DNA of 64,000 bases from Sciurus carolinensis (GCF_902686445.1 NC_062216.1:13103084-13167083); one strand, 5' to 3'; positions 22,123 through 34,189 are shown, counted from the stretch's first letter. Made by a program: numbers and translations. Notes: generated from the sequence alone by a model not told the origin.

Positions 22123-23764
22123 TTTTTAATTACAATATCATTGAGGTAACCAATAACCCTGTCCCTTGGTTTCTAGGAGAGATGTGGGCATCATTCAGTC
22201 TTAGTAGGACATTGGCCTTGCCTGGACTTCATCTCTGTTTTGGCTGTATCCATCAAACGACTTCACACATGCAAGCAAAATGTGATCCTCTTTGCTTCTG
22301 TTTCTCTATGTCAGTTCCTCTGCTTCATCTCGTTGACCTCAGTGATTAACCATGGCCTTTCAAATTCTTGCAAATAATGGTGTCCACAAGATTGTAAGAC
22401 ATTTTACCTAATGAAAATTTTAAATCATTATAGTGTGTGGACATACACACTTTTACTGAATTGTACTACTCTTTCTTGTTATTCTTATGTTCACAAAATA
22501 AATATTATTTGGCATTCTATAAGAGCCTATCACTAATCCTGAATCTTATATTAACTTCTTATGTACAATGGATCCTATTATTAATGCCTTTTTCTTCATA
22601 AAAACAAAGTCAAAATCTTGTTTAGAGACTTAAGGGAAGACAGACAGCTCTTAAGCAGGAGTGAAGAGAAGGGAAAAATCATGACATGGATACACAAAGA
22701 GTTAATTTTCCACTTGCTCCAGACCATCCAAATATGAATAAGGTACATTATGAAGCCATAATAAAAGTGAGTTTTATCAATATGTTCCCAAATCCATGGT
22801 TGGGGAATTATAGAGGAGAATTCGTAATGCAATTCCCATTCTGTTAACGTTCAGAAAAAAGAGTTGAACATCTGTCTTTTTAAATCACATTGGTGGATAA
22901 AATTCTTTTGTGCCATCTTGATTTATTCGTTTGGAGTTTTATGTATTCTAATGGGAAGTCCAAAATTGAATCTTCTTGTCCTGGAGGGATTTCATAAATG
23001 CAGGGTGCAATTTAGAACATTGAATAATTTTTTAAAAGCTTTGTACTTTAAGTGGCTTAGACAAAATCTATAGTAAACATCTCAATTATTGCTATATCCA
23101 TACTGGTAGTTAAAGCATGTCAAAATGAGACTTCATTTAATATAAAAAGAAGAAAATCTTTGTCACTACAGGGAACCCTTTTCTGTTTTTGTGATTGCCT
23201 GTAGAAATGTGCTTCGCTGACCTGGAGAGAAGAACTTTCTGCAAGAATAGGCCATGGGAGTTGCTGGCCAGGCCTTCCTCATCTTGGTGAGGAGCCTGTG
23301 GGAGGTTCCCTCTGCTGACCGTGGTGGGAAGGGGTGACAGGGATCACGAGCAGTGCTGTAGCTCTAGCGTCTTTTCCCATGCATGCTTGTTAACTTCCTG
23401 CACATATCCTCAGAGGAAACAGGAAACTCAGGGGCACTCACCAAACGACATAATCTGGACGGGGACTCAGGAGGAGAACTCCACGTCTGACGACTGAATT
23501 TCACGGAAATCGACCATCGTAAATCTCCTGTCTCACCCAATGTCTGCTCATGGAGAATAATTTCTCTCCATGTCATGGACTAGATAAAATTCTGTGAAGG
23601 TATAATGAATATGGGAACTTCTAAAGTTTGAGGTAAAATAAGTTTTTATATGTATTTTTTAATTATCCTTTGAAATACCAAAAAGAAGACTAATGTTGAT
23701 GTTAGAATGATAGAAGCCATGCATAGGAATAAAATCTCAATTAATAATAATAACTAGGACCAAT
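22123..23764. other. Unassigned non-coding sequence, about 1.6 kb
   Basis: No repeat family recognised. 23195-23580 is less AT-rich with several CpGs (for example 23440-23540) and carries a 70-codon minus frame (23364-23576). I recognise no protein family in it and no exon boundaries. Confidence 0.45.
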
Positions 23765-23900
23765 CCAGTATTTGGCAGCTGACTAAGCACTTTTATAAGC
23801 ACTGCTCAGTTGATTTGTACTCTTGCCAGGAAGTTGACAGAGCAGCTATTTTCCAAGTCTTTCTTTCTAGATGAAAAAAAAAATGAGGTTTATATACATT
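23765..23900 (-). repeat. MIR fragment, reverse orientation
   Basis: 'GACTAAGCACTTTTATAAGC', 'CACTGCTCAGTTGATTTGTAC' and 'CAGGAAGTTGACAGAGC' fit a diverged MIR reverse complement. Confidence 0.55.
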
Positions 23901-24261
23901 CATCGAGAAATGAAAAGGAAGATTTGGGACCTGAAAGCAAGTTTTCTGACCATAGATTTTTTTTTTTAACACCTTATTCTGTAGCAGAGTGAAATAGAAA
24001 CTTTCATAGGTATGACAGGTTAAAGGAGAATCTCCGCCTCCTGATAGGCAGAGGTTTTGCCCAGGAGCACAGATCCTGTGGTTTGTGCACCTCTAGGGCT
24101 ACTGAATAGGGCCACAAAGAGGGCGACTCCCCCTAAGAAAAGTAGAATAATGAAGCTACTACAAAATTAATTTCAAGAAAAACTTGAGTTTCACTAAAAA
24201 TAATTTTATATTTAGATTGTTGTAACATTGAGTTATTGACTTAAGAAATAAATGAATAAAA
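23901..24261. other. Unassigned non-coding sequence
   Basis: Nothing recognised apart from a T-run near 23959. Confidence 0.45.
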
Positions 24262-24271
24262 GCAATGCCAA

Positions 24272-24377
24272 TCTTTGTCTTTCTTTCTTTCTTTTTCCTT
24301 CTTTTCCTTTTCTTTCTTCCTTCTTTTCCTTTTCTTTCTTCCTTCCTTCCTTCCTTCCTTCCTTCCTTCCTTCCTTC

Positions 24378-24448
<71 letters not shown>

Positions 24449-24460
24449 TTTCTTTCTTTC
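24272..24460. repeat. (CTTT)n/(CCTT)n tetranucleotide array, a SINE tail expansion
   Basis: About 190 bp of CTTT and CCTT units: irregular at 24272-24335, CCTT-rich at about 24336-24380, CTTT-rich to 24460. It abuts the 3' end of the minus-strand B1-dID SINE, so on that strand it is an A-rich tail of GAAA/GGAA units. The long frames here translate to Lys/Arg/Glu or Phe/Ser/Leu repeats and are spurious. Confidence 0.95.
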
Positions 24461-24645
24461 GACTGAACCCAGGAGCGCTTAACTACTGAGCCATATCTTA
24501 TCTCCATATCTTTTTATTTTGAGACAGAGTCTTCCTAAGTTGCTTAGAGTCTCACTAAATTCTGAGGCTGGCTTTGAACTTGGGATCCTGCTGCCTCAAC
24601 TTCTGGAGCGGCTGGGATTACAGCTGTGTGCCACTGTGCCTGGCT
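24461..24645 (-). mobile_element. B1-dID composite SINE, minus strand
   Basis: Read on the minus strand it starts with a 7SL-derived B1 head (plus-strand end 'GGGATTACAGCTGTGTGCC' and 'CCTGGC') and runs through 'GACAGAGTCTTCCTAAG'. It then enters an ID-like tRNA part ('CTTAACTACTGAGCC', 'ACTGAACCCAGG') before the tail. B1+ID fusions of this type are known from sciurid and glirid rodents. This is strong lineage evidence. Confidence 0.9.
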
Positions 24646-25279
24646 GGACATGTTTTCTTTAAAGTGCTAGGTATGCTTCTGTTAGTATAAAACTTAGCAG
24701 GCTGTGTTCACCATAATTTGCTTGTGGCAATGGGAATTAAATATACCCAAGAATATTTGTTAGCTCTACACCTAGTTTTAGATACTTAGGATGCTGAGAT
24801 GAATGACATGGTGGTTTCCCTTAAGAGACTTAATCTTAAAGGGACGAAAGTGTTTCATCTATAAGTTATCATGTGATTTAGATGGCATGATAAGGTGACA
24901 ACAGTTGGAGGAAGGAGAGAGTAACCGTCAGTGGAAGTATCAAGGATGACTTTCCAGAGTAAATAACATCTCATGGGATTTTAAGGAAAGAATATAGCTT
25001 TTGCCAGAAGGCCATGGTCTTTCCAGCCAAGGACTAATGGGGCATGGGACAGGCTGTTATTCTTCCTAGAGCTTTGTATTGTAACTCTTTTAAACTTTGC
25101 AAGGTGTAGTTGAAAGATGGCCAGGCTAGGCATGGGTACATGTGATCTTAGTCCAAACTGGTCTTGACTTTAAGTCAATGGAAAAAATAATTCCGTGTTT
25201 CTGGGCCTAAGTGTGGACTAGATGAATCCAAAGGTTTCCTCTATGTCTAATGCAGTCAACCTTAGTGAATAAATCCTGA
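24646..25279. other. Mostly unassigned, old L2-type text possible at 24770-25060
   Basis: 'GAATGACATGGTGGTTTCCC' and 'GAGACTTAATCTTAAAGG' recall a mammal-wide L2/L3-class repeat. A short 'CCAGGCTAGGCATGGGTAC' near 25121 may be a B1 scrap. Neither is firm. Confidence 0.35.
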
Positions 25280-25480
25280 CATTTAAGAATAATAGACTCT
25301 AGAGTCAAGCTGGATCTGTGTGTGAAACCAGTTTGAGCATTTTCTTGCCACTTTAAATTGGGAAACTTCCTTATTCTATCTGAGCTCTGTGTACTCATCA
25401 ATAAAAATAAAGTATTAGTAACTTTGGAGAGTATCATGAGAATTATGTAGATGATGTGTGTAAAAGGGAAGTGAGAAAGA
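25280..25480 (+). repeat. MIR, forward orientation
   Basis: 'AATAGACTCTAGAGTCAAGC', 'GGGAAACTTCCTTATTCTATC' and 'GTATCATGAGAATTATGTAG' give a diverged full MIR frame. Confidence 0.75.
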
Positions 25481-25849
25481 CCCCTGGTTGTTGTTTATTA
25501 GAGCCATGACACTTTTAGCTATAACATTTAGGGAAGAACTGGATACTCTGGGAGCAGTCAATGAATAATAAAATATACAATACTGGAATAAATTTGTGCT
25601 TCTTCAAATAGATGGTTGTCCAAGGCATGGATAGCCTTAACAGACTCATGAGGCCATGTTAGTGCCTATCCCTTGGGAATTCATGGCAGGAGAGTTCCAT
25701 AGACCCAGAGAACAACCTAGCCTGTTTGATCCTCAATGGGACACACAAACTCATGCTGTTGCAAGTGTTGGACCATTGGCTGTTGGGGTTGCTGGCTCAC
25801 TGGGTGAGGAAGAGTAACTCTATAAATTCATAACCATAGCAAATTCCAA
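25481..25849. other. Unassigned non-coding sequence
   Basis: Nothing recognised. Confidence 0.45.
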
Positions 25850-25908
25850 ATACTTCCTTCTTTTAGGTCTTCAGGTGCCCAAGTCAGATATTCCTGGCCA
25901 TGCTACCT
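25850..25908 (+). repeat. L2 fragment, left of LTR insertion
   Basis: L2-like text ('TACTTCCTTCTTTTAGGTC') is interrupted by the LTR at 25909 and taken up again at 26323. Confidence 0.4.
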
Positions 25909-26322
25909 GTTTTAGTCAGTTTTGTTGCTACTGTGACTAAAAGACCCAACCAGAACAACTTTAGAGGAGAAAATGTTTATTTGAGGTCTCACAGTTTCAG
26001 AGGTCTCAGTCCATAGACAAGTGGCTTTATTCCTCAGGTTTCTAGGTAAGGCAGAACAACATGGTGGAAGAATGTGGCAGAGGGAAGCAGCTCAGGAAGC
26101 AGGGAGACTTCACTTGCCAGATATTAAATAAATACCCCAAAGTCCCACTTCTCCAGCCACACCCCACCTGCCTTCAATTACCACTCAGTTAATCCCATCA
26201 GGGAATTAATTCACTGGTTGGGTTAAGATTCTCTCTAGTAACCCAAACATATCTTCTCTGCATCTTTTTGCATTGCCTCACACATGAACTTTTGGGGGAC
26301 ACCTCACATTCAAACCATAACA
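25909..26322 (-). mobile_element. Rodent MaLR (MT-like) solo LTR, minus strand
   Basis: Bounded by TGTTTTAGTCAG and CCATAACA (TG..CA). Diagnostic blocks: 'GCAGAGGGAAGCAGCTCAGG', 'CACTCAGTTAATCCC', 'GGTTGGGTTAAGATTCTC' and 'GGGGGACACCTCACATTC'. Flanks CTACC/CTATT are a degraded possible target duplication. It has the same family signature as the LTRs at 56768 and 62294. No internal region. Confidence 0.85.
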
Positions 26323-26530
26323 CTATTTAAACATTGACTCCCTGTGGGTGCTCTTTTCTTGCTTTTGATTTCTTAGCACTTACTGCTCTCTTTCTACTAC
26401 AGAGCTTATTGAGTTGTCACTTTTAGTTTTCTCCACCAGAATGCAAGCTCTCTGAACACAGGGAGTGTTATCCATTTACTTACTGATATATCCCATGTTT
26501 GATTAGTCACTGACACAGCCTAGACAGGTT
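26323..26530 (+). repeat. L2 3'-end fragment, right of LTR insertion
   Basis: 'CTCCACCAGAATGCAAGCTC', 'TGAACACAGGGAGTGTTATCC' and 'TATCCCATGTTTGATTAG' match the L2 terminus. Confidence 0.65.
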
Positions 26531-27059
26531 AAATGAGGTCAGTCCCATGAGAATGGATGTGAATCTAAGAGCTCTCTGAACATCCATCAAGGAGCAGGTA
26601 GGGGTTATTTTATAACAGGAAACAAAGCTACACAAAAGTAAATAGAAGACAACTTGCCAGGTGTGAATTTTCTTTTTCAAAGTTGACAAGATCTGTAAAA
26701 TCAATCAGACAACATATCTTTGTAAAGCACATTTGCGGAGAATTTCAGCAAGATGTAATAACCAGAGAATCACTGGAGGAAAAAAGCAATAGCAAAATTC
26801 ATGACTTCTGAATTCCATTCATTTGCATACATCCATAAAAATTGCTAAAGTTGAAAAAAAAATAAGTAAGCCACCCTAAATAGAATTGACAAGGTAGAAA
26901 ATTATTGTACAATAAAGCCATACTGAGAGAGTTATAAGTGGAAAACTGAGATTTCTGCACTCTGTCATGGAGCACTGGCCATCATTGGTTCTCCAAACAT
27001 CTTTATTTTTAATCGTCTGAATTGATGGGTTTCTGACACTGAGCTCAGGCCACCTTTGG
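26531..27059. other. Unassigned AT-rich sequence
   Basis: Nothing recognised. Confidence 0.45.
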
Positions 27060-27240
27060 AAGAATGGGTCCCAGGTCTGTCATTCAACCCCTAAACGAGT
27101 CTCAGTTTCTTTGTTTGTAAAATAGAGAAGTAAAATTTCTATTTTAGAGAGATTATAAAGACAAAATGAGACAAAATATATGTGAGCTTGCCACCCACAT
27201 TCTAACACTTATTAAATACTCAAAAATGTGAGTCCAGTAA
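27060..27240 (+). repeat. MIR, forward orientation
   Basis: 'GAGTCTCAGTTTCTTTGTTTG', 'TAAAATAGAGAAGTAAAAT' and 'AGAGATTATAAAGACAAAATG' follow MIR. Confidence 0.7.
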
Positions 27241-29010
27241 AGGAACATGCATCAAAACGTCAAAAATTTCCTTCACTTTGGAAAAACACATATGAAGGCA
27301 AAATTCACTAGGTTGATAATGACTTCAATGATATCACTTACAAAGTATATACTTAACTGACCAAAAGTGGTTCCAAGTAAGAATCTCTTTCTGCATGTTT
27401 GGGGGACAATATGATCCAAATGTGTGTCTCTGTCACTGCTCTTCTGCTTTTCCCCTCCCATCAGGCATCTCGGCATCTCACATTACCCTTCTGAAGATCT
27501 ATTAGAATGAGTTGGATGTAGCTCTAAAAGATTTTTAGAAAACTGATGAGTGAATAGAAGAGCAAAGATAATGATTATGGAATCCCTCACATACGCAATG
27601 GAATTTCACATATGACCAGCAGACAGGAGAGTAGGGGATTTGTGTCTCTAGTGATGTGCTCAGGATCAGAGGGATGGATTATGAATCACCTTCCATGACA
27701 CAGAGAAGAAACTGTAAGTAATCCTGTACATGAATGGAGTTATAAACATTTGCTAATACAGAGAGTGCAAAAATGTCCCCATTTTTATTATACTGGTGTA
27801 AATTTCACTAAACAGGATCAATGTATTCAGTTTATATAGCCCTCAAGGTTCAAGTGGGGTCTTTTTAATACTGATAATGCTCATATTGCTGAAGGAAAAT
27901 TCTCAGAAAAAACAAATAGAACTAATTTTGTTTCCATTTTCTATCTGGGAATGATATTTAAACTACTATATGGTATATTTCTCAGGGTATTTGATTATAT
28001 CAGCATTTTAAAAACTATTTTTGCAACTCATCAGAGGCATTGAGAAATATATTATGTCTTGAAGTGGAAGAGGAACAGGAGAGGTCAAAATCAGTTGTAA
28101 AGTCCAGTACTGGAGAATTGCAATAGAGCCATATTAGTCTTAATTCTGGAAGTAAGAGTTTATCTCCTGGCATGACTGATGGCCTGTGGTAATGTAAAAA
28201 GAAGCTCAGAGTAAAGTAGAAACATGGTGTAATGTTTAAGGAAATTGTGTTTTAATGAGTTCTAATAAGCTCTACTGCACAATGCTCATGTCCCCTGATT
28301 AGAAATCATTGATTCAGAGTCTTACATTTCAAAGGAAATCTGACCATGAGCCTCTGGTGAATTTCCCCCAATTTCTCACTAAAATACCCGTGAAGGCAGA
28401 AATTTGTGAATCTCCAGAAGAATATCAACTCAAGGCTGACAGCCTTCCAGAATCTGAAAGAAAATAACCAAGAACAAACTGAGTGGGTTAAGAAAACCCT
28501 TGTGCAAAGAAAGAGCATTACAGCTATTTAGAAAAATGCTTTTCCCATTGCCACATACATTCACATATCCCAAATCTATTCCTGCCAGAAATGGCCCTTC
28601 TGCAGTACGGACACTGTTTAGAGCATCCAGGTTATTTTTATCCTGTCTTCCCTAAGAGAATCTATTTATTTGGGATACCTAGAAACAACTTACTAGAAAA
28701 CAATTGACATTTGGGTGGTAAGAAAGACTAACAGGGTCTCAGGTGATACAGTTCCTTTGAGTACACTCTGTTAGCCATGTAGTTCAATAGAGTTCAGCTT
28801 TATATATGTATACTACCCTACTTGAAATAGTGAGCATCTAGAAGTAAGGGTCAAAAGAGGAATCCAATGGAGAGCTTACCTGTCACCTTGTCACCCTGCC
28901 CTATAGCTGCTAAACTGAGCAAAGAATTTGTCCATTAAGTATGTAGGGAGAGATCAAGGATAAAGAAAAACAAGACCTCCCGTTCTGTTTACTGGTAAAT
29001 AAGGAAGCTG
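27241..29010. other. Unassigned AT-rich sequence, about 1.8 kb
   Basis: No recognised repeat, RNA or exon. Small minus frames at 27273-27476 and 28306-28518 show no family features. Confidence 0.45.
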
Positions 29011-29060
29011 GAAAAAAAACAAAAATAAAAACAAAAACAAACAAACAAACAAAAAAAAAC
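29011..29060. repeat. A-rich (AAAAC)n / (AAAC)n tract
   Basis: Runs of A with AAAAC and AAAC units. It could be the tail of an unrecognisable retroposon. The sequence 5' to it is not identifiable. Confidence 0.85.
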
Positions 29061-29559
29061 TCCTACTGCTTTTAGACTGAGGCAAGATCAGTATGATTCT
29101 ATTGACTGATTTATCTTTGAAAGTCCCAGTTGATAACTGTTATCCTGGTGACTCTAGGTTTTCTTATTGGTATTTAATATTTTTTCAATTTTATTAGCGT
29201 GTTCCTACAAATGCTAACATAGTAGGCCTGAAATTTGTGATTTCACCTCTTTCCATGGTCTTGTCTAAGGCAAGAGGCATATATAATGCAGAAATTTCTC
29301 ACATGAATGAACAGGAGCGGTCACCAGAAATAATATTTGTTGCTCCCCACATATTCCAAATCCAGTGTAGCCAACATCTGAACATCTTCCTTTCAAAGAG
29401 CATGCAGAGGACCACGGATAAAATAAGTGACCCTGGAGGGGTGGCACCAGGACCACCTACTCCTGGCCTGGGGGTGGTGAAAGGGATTCCAGTTGGTGAC
29501 CTTGCTGGTTACTGAGTTCCTCAGCCAGTTGTGCCATGATGACTACTCTTTACTTTGTT
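29061..29559. other. Unassigned; GC-richer patch at 29425-29515
   Basis: 29425-29515 is locally GC-rich (Pro/Gly-rich in the plus frame 29237-29515) against an AT-rich background. No protein family, polyA signal or splice pattern identifies it as a gene remnant. Confidence 0.4.
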
Positions 29560-30960
29560 ATTTGATTCTTTGCTAATCTCTCTTTTTAAATTTTTTTTTT
29601 CTGATGACCCAGCATTTACTCAAATTTGGTATTTCATCTATATTTAAAAAAGAATGAAAGGAATGCACATTCTGTCATTGGATACAGTGTTTTACATAGT
29701 CAGTCAGGTCAAATTTTAAATCTTGTTGCTCATTTCTTCTATATTCACTCCTTACTGGCTTCTGTCAACTCTTCAGAGAATGCTCCTCTGATTGTGAATT
29801 TGTCTCTTCCATTTTTTAAGTCAATTTTTGTTTTATATGTTTTGAAATTGTGTTACTAGATACATAGAGATTTAGATTGCATTATTTTTCTGGTACTCTA
29901 ATATTTTTATCATTAGAAAATGCCCTTTTAAATTCTGTTAATGTTTTCCTTAATGTCTACACTGTCTGATAATAATGTATAATTGTGAGTACAACAATCT
30001 GTTTCCATTATTTTCACTTTTGTTTGTTTTTAAAATTAAGAAGCATTATCTTTTAATGAGAATATATATAGCTACTTCTGTTGCTTTTGTAGTTGAAATA
30101 TTTAGTCCAATTACATTTAATGTAATTATTGATGGAGTTGAGTTTTATCTTCCATCTGCTTTTTATTTCCTACTTTATCCTTCTGCTTTATTCTTTCATT
30201 TTTTTTTTCTGATTTCTTACCTTCTTTTAGTTTAAGCAACTACTTTTCATGCATTATTTCCCCCTACTAACATGCTATTTAGGCCATATTTTTTTTTCTT
30301 TCAGTGCCTACACTAAATGTGCCAACATGGTTCATAACTTATTACTGTCAAATGAACTCTTACTTTTAGCACTTCCTTAATAATGCTGAGACATATAGAA
30401 CATGTCAATAACATTTACCAATTTCCCAATGTTTGCTTTATAATGAATATGATGCCTTTTAAGTAGAGAAAATTTAAACTCAGAAGGTATTATTCTATTA
30501 TTTTTGTAAAGTTGATTTTTATTTACATGTATCCCATCTGGTATTTTCCACTCATTCCCAAGTATATAGGATAATAGAAGAACAGCACAATAAACAATCA
30601 TAAACTCACTTCTCAAAAGCGAATATATTAACATGTGTCTTATCTTTGCAAAAACAATTGGTTGTTTGTGATTGTGTATGTGTGCATATGCTGAATCATT
30701 TCAAAAAAGTTTCAGACTTTACCACCTGCACATGTGCAGGCATATTTTAAAACTTTTTGCACATTACAGCATATAACTATCTCCCTTTGAAAAATAAAAA
30801 AATTCATAATATCATCCTATACTCAGTCCATAGTCAAAGCTCTCCTGTTGTCCCACAATAACAACACTATAGTTACATGTTTCAACCCCAATACAATTAA
30901 AATTTAGACATTATATAGGTTTTTGTGACTCTGTGATGTGGAACAGTTTCCTCTGTCCTA
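29560..30960 (-). mobile_element. L1M-lineage LINE, minus strand
   Basis: 29850-30230 fits reversed L1M ('AATGTCTACACTGTCTGATAA', 'TCCAATTACATTTAATGTAAT', 'TATTGATGGAGTTGAG'). 30600-30960 resembles an older L1M 3'UTR ('CAGTCCATAGTCAAAGCTCTC', 'TGTTGTCCCACAATAAC'). The second half is less certain. No usable frame. Confidence 0.6.
30725..30740. other. 16-bp perfect palindrome
   Basis: CCTGCACATGTGCAGG equals its own reverse complement. With its flank it contains E-box-like cores (CACCTG, CATGTG). It lies within probable L1M sequence. Confidence 0.9.
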
Positions 30961-30984
30961 ATTTAATAACATTTGCTTTAAATA

Positions 30985-31415
30985 TTAATTTTTCAAATTT
31001 GTTCTAGTTATACATGACAGTAGAATGCATTTATACATTTTGATAGATCATATATATATGGAGTGTAATTTCTCGTTTTTCTGATTGTACATATTGTAGG
31101 ATCACATCAGTCTTGCAGTCGTATATGTGATAATGTTTGTTTCACTCACTCTACTGCCATTCCTACCCCCTTACCCTTTCCCCTCCCTTCACTCCTCTCT
31201 GCCTAATATAAAGTAACTCTTTTCTTCCCCAGCCCTACCCCCAGGGTGAATGGGCATCCACACATCAGAGAAAACATTCGAACTTTGGCTTTTTGGGTTT
31301 GGCTTAGTTCACTTATCATGATATTCTCCAACTCCATCCAGCAAATGCCATAATTTCATTCTTCTTTAAAACTGAGTTGAATGGATAAAGAAAGTGTGGT
31401 ATACATAACATTTGC
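30985..31415 (-). mobile_element. Sciurid-type L1 3' end, minus strand
   Basis: Plus-strand text 'AGTTATACATGACAGTAGAAT', 'TTGTACATATTGTAGGATCAC', 'CACACATCAGAGAAAACATTC' and 'CATGATATTCTCCAACTCC' is the reversed L1 3'UTR plus the end of ORF2. It is a strongly 5'-truncated copy. Similar 3' ends recur at 51045. Confidence 0.8.
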
Positions 31416-32104
31416 TTTTGAAGTGATGAGACCCACTGTCTTGCAGAATGATTCTGCAAATCTCTGATAGTTGAATCTTGCTTTTCTTTCTACCATATTA
31501 CTGGGTAATCTGAATGCTAGGACTAAAGGAGAGGTTAAAGTTCAACAATTTTTGCAAGACATGTTTTGATTGACAGTGGATCCACCTGGATGGCCAAGGA
31601 ACTCTCATCTCGAGATCCTTCACTTACACAAGGTAGATTTTACTATGTATGGAACAGATTTAAAAGTTCTGAAGATTAGGTTGTGAACATCTTTGGGTAC
31701 CGTTGTACAACCTGCCACAGGTCCCCTGTGGGTTTTGTGTTTCTGATCTTTGATATTTAGAGAGGATGAGGAGGAGCATCTAGCCTGTTACTTGTGCCTA
31801 AGATGGACTGTTCGGGAGTTACTTTCAGAATCCTGACTCAGATCTTAAATTGAAGGGCTGGTTGATAGGTATTTATATCACTATTTCTTTGAAATCAACA
31901 TTCTGAGAAAAGTGACAAGGTACCTTAGGTGCAGGTATGGCATGGGGTACGTAGTTTGCATCTGCTGAATCAATCTGCCATCAGGAGCCAGCTTTGGAAA
32001 GCTACCTGTCTGCCCTGCCCAGTCTCCACGTAGAAGGCCTTAGCCAGCTTCCTTCCTTTCCCTGCTCTCAAAAGGCACTGTTTATGCTCCTTGGGGTGGT
32101 GAAG
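31416..32104. other. Unassigned non-coding sequence
   Basis: Nothing recognised. Confidence 0.45.
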
Positions 32105-32330
32105 ATCATGACCATGACCACCATGGCCAGCACATATCTATGCACAGTGACTAAAGTTTTATGCAAATCGTTGCTTCTTTCCTTCCCACAAACCTACAAT
32201 GAAGTAAGTTTGGTTATTATCACTATTTGAATGTCACACAAAGAGTAACTGTCCTGGGGTCAGATGGAGAGACAGCAGAGGAGCTGAGGCAGGCTTCATT
32301 TGCAGTTTGCTGGAGCAAACCTGTCCTGAG
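32105..32330 (-). repeat. MIR, reverse orientation
   Basis: 'GGCCAGCACATATCTATGCAC', 'GAAGTAAGTTTGGTTATTATC' and 'GGGGTCAGATGGAGAGACAGC' give a diverged MIR reverse complement. Confidence 0.55.
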
Positions 32331-32914
32331 CCCACGGGCAGCGTTCAAAATGTTCTGTCACATACCAAAATACCTACTTTTAACCTCACAAATTGGAATT
32401 TGTTTAGCAGGGTTCTGCTGGCATATTTTATGTTAGTACATTGGAAATTATTTCGCTTCACTGAGAAGAGCAGGTGTGAGTTGGTCTTGATGTGTCTCTG
32501 CTCAGTATATTCCTGTGTGCACTGTATTTAGCAAAATGTGACTTCTTGTTTTATGGTATGTGGACAGTCTTATTTTTAGTTTCCAGTGCTGATACATATT
32601 TTCTCCCCACATTATTTATTCATCTGGTTATTTGAGTGCCTGAAATGTTCCTGTTCAAGATGCCATAATTTTAAGATGTTCCCTTAATCTTTTTTTAAAA
32701 CCACTTTTTTTTGGTGTCTTAGTGAACTCTTAACCATTTCCATCATTAATGGCAAACTCTCAAATCCACGACAGTGGGTTATTTAGAACCCTCTTGAATC
32801 TTGTCTTTTTATGTCATCATTTACTTCATTAGCCAGCTGTTCTCAGGTTGATTCCTTTCATCTTTATTTGGATTAATTGGTACCCAGTTTTGATTGGATT
32901 TGACATGTTAGTTA
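32331..32914. other. Unassigned AT-rich sequence
   Basis: No confident repeat. 32540-32900 could be further old L1 text. Confidence 0.4.
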
Positions 32915-33330
32915 TTAAGGGATTTTTTTTTTTTAAAGATGTGTTTACAGCAGTTTTCAGTTCAGAGCCTACTTAGTGGGAAGGTACAGAGACATCCAAC
33001 ATCCCCCCCACATACTCCCCACCCCATTACCAACATTCCCATCTGAGTGGCACATGGTTACAGCTGATGGACCTACCCTGATACATCACCATCATCCAAA
33101 GCCCATAGCTCACATTAGGACTCGCTCTTGGTGTTGTATATGTTGTGGATCTGGACAAATGCAAAATGACTTGTATCCACCTTTACAGTGTAACACACAA
33201 CAGTTTCACTGCCCTAAAAATTCTCTGTGCTCCCTCTTCTCATCCATCTCCCCAGTCCCTGGCAACCACTGATCTCTGTCTCCAAGGATCTGTCTCTTCC
33301 AGAAAGTCATGTAGTTGAAAGTAAAAGATT
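32915..33330 (-). mobile_element. L1MB/L1MC-type 3' end, minus strand
   Basis: The reversed tail (T12 near 32923-32934) is followed by L1M 3'UTR text: 'CAGTTTTCAGTTCAGAGCC', 'TTTCACTGCCCTAAAAATTC', 'CTGGCAACCACTGATCTCTG' and 'CAGAAAGTCATGTAGTTG'. The 98-codon frame here is a shadow. Confidence 0.8.
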
Positions 33331-33499
33331 TTTGAAGAAACTAGCAAAACACTTTCTCTATTGGGCTGCTAATTGTGATATTTTCAGTTCTTTTTTTTTT
33401 TTATGACATCAAGATAATTTAAATAGGCCAACAGTTTTTCTACCTAACCTTTGGCGTTTAAGGAACATTCATGTATCCTCATGTGCTACTGTGGAAGGT
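33331..33499. other. Unassigned, T-rich
   Basis: Includes a T14 run near 33390. No element assigned. Confidence 0.4.
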
Positions 33500-33630
33500 G
33501 CTTTGGTGAACTTGACTTTAGCCCAGTTTTGTCTTTACCTAGTTGTGTGGTGTGACTTCCCTTTGCTTTTTTCTACAAAATGAGGTTATTGAATCTGATC
33601 ATCTCTTTCTTCTTTAAAATTGCCTATTTT
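33500..33630 (+). repeat. MIR fragment
   Basis: 'TAGTTGTGTGGTGTGACTTCC', 'CTACAAAATGAGGTTATTG' and 'AATCTGATCATCTC' fit the MIR centre. Confidence 0.6.
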
Positions 33631-34189
33631 TTAGCAGCAAGAGAGTAAATATGCTTGATTTTGCCTCAAGCCAAGGGACATAAATTGAACACAGTGTCTG
33701 CTTGGGAAAGAAAGCAAAAGATAAGGGTGTGAGGGCTGATCTTGGTGTTTAGGAAAGTCCTCTGTAACTCAACATTTCACTGGAATGCTGTGGAATTTGG
33801 GCACAGGGGACCCTCCATTCTGAAAGCCCATGACCTTCCAAGGATAAGGAAGAAAACACAGTGCAGGGAGACCAACAGTTCATTAGCACTTCTCAAGTTC
33901 TTATTAGTACAGGTTTTCATTTTCCCTAAGAGCCCTTAAAATCTTTGTAGCAGAAGATATTTGATTAGTCATAAAAGCATTTCACAACACACAGAACTGA
34001 TATAAGGGGACAGAGAGTCTAGGTGGAATTCAACCTAGGTCGGAAAGCTGAAATTCATCGTCAGCTGTTCTTGAAGCTTAACACATTATAAATTTATGCA
34101 TTGCATATGGCAAGTGAGGGTGAATTGGAGACTCCAGCAAGCCAGATTTTCTGTACATAAGCATATTTTTCCTTGCAGAAAAGGGAAAA
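33631..34189. other. Unassigned; weak reverse MIR text near 33950-34050
   Basis: 'TTTCACAACACACAGAACTG' and 'GGAATTCAACCTAGGTC' recall MIR but are too diverged for a call. Confidence 0.35.

Noticed and set aside
22435..22455. GTGTG..CACAC imperfect palindrome
   Set aside because: Short and imperfect, expected by chance in GT/CA-rich sequence.
24241..24507. Lys/Arg/Glu-rich and Phe/Ser-rich frames
   Set aside because: Translation of the tetranucleotide array.
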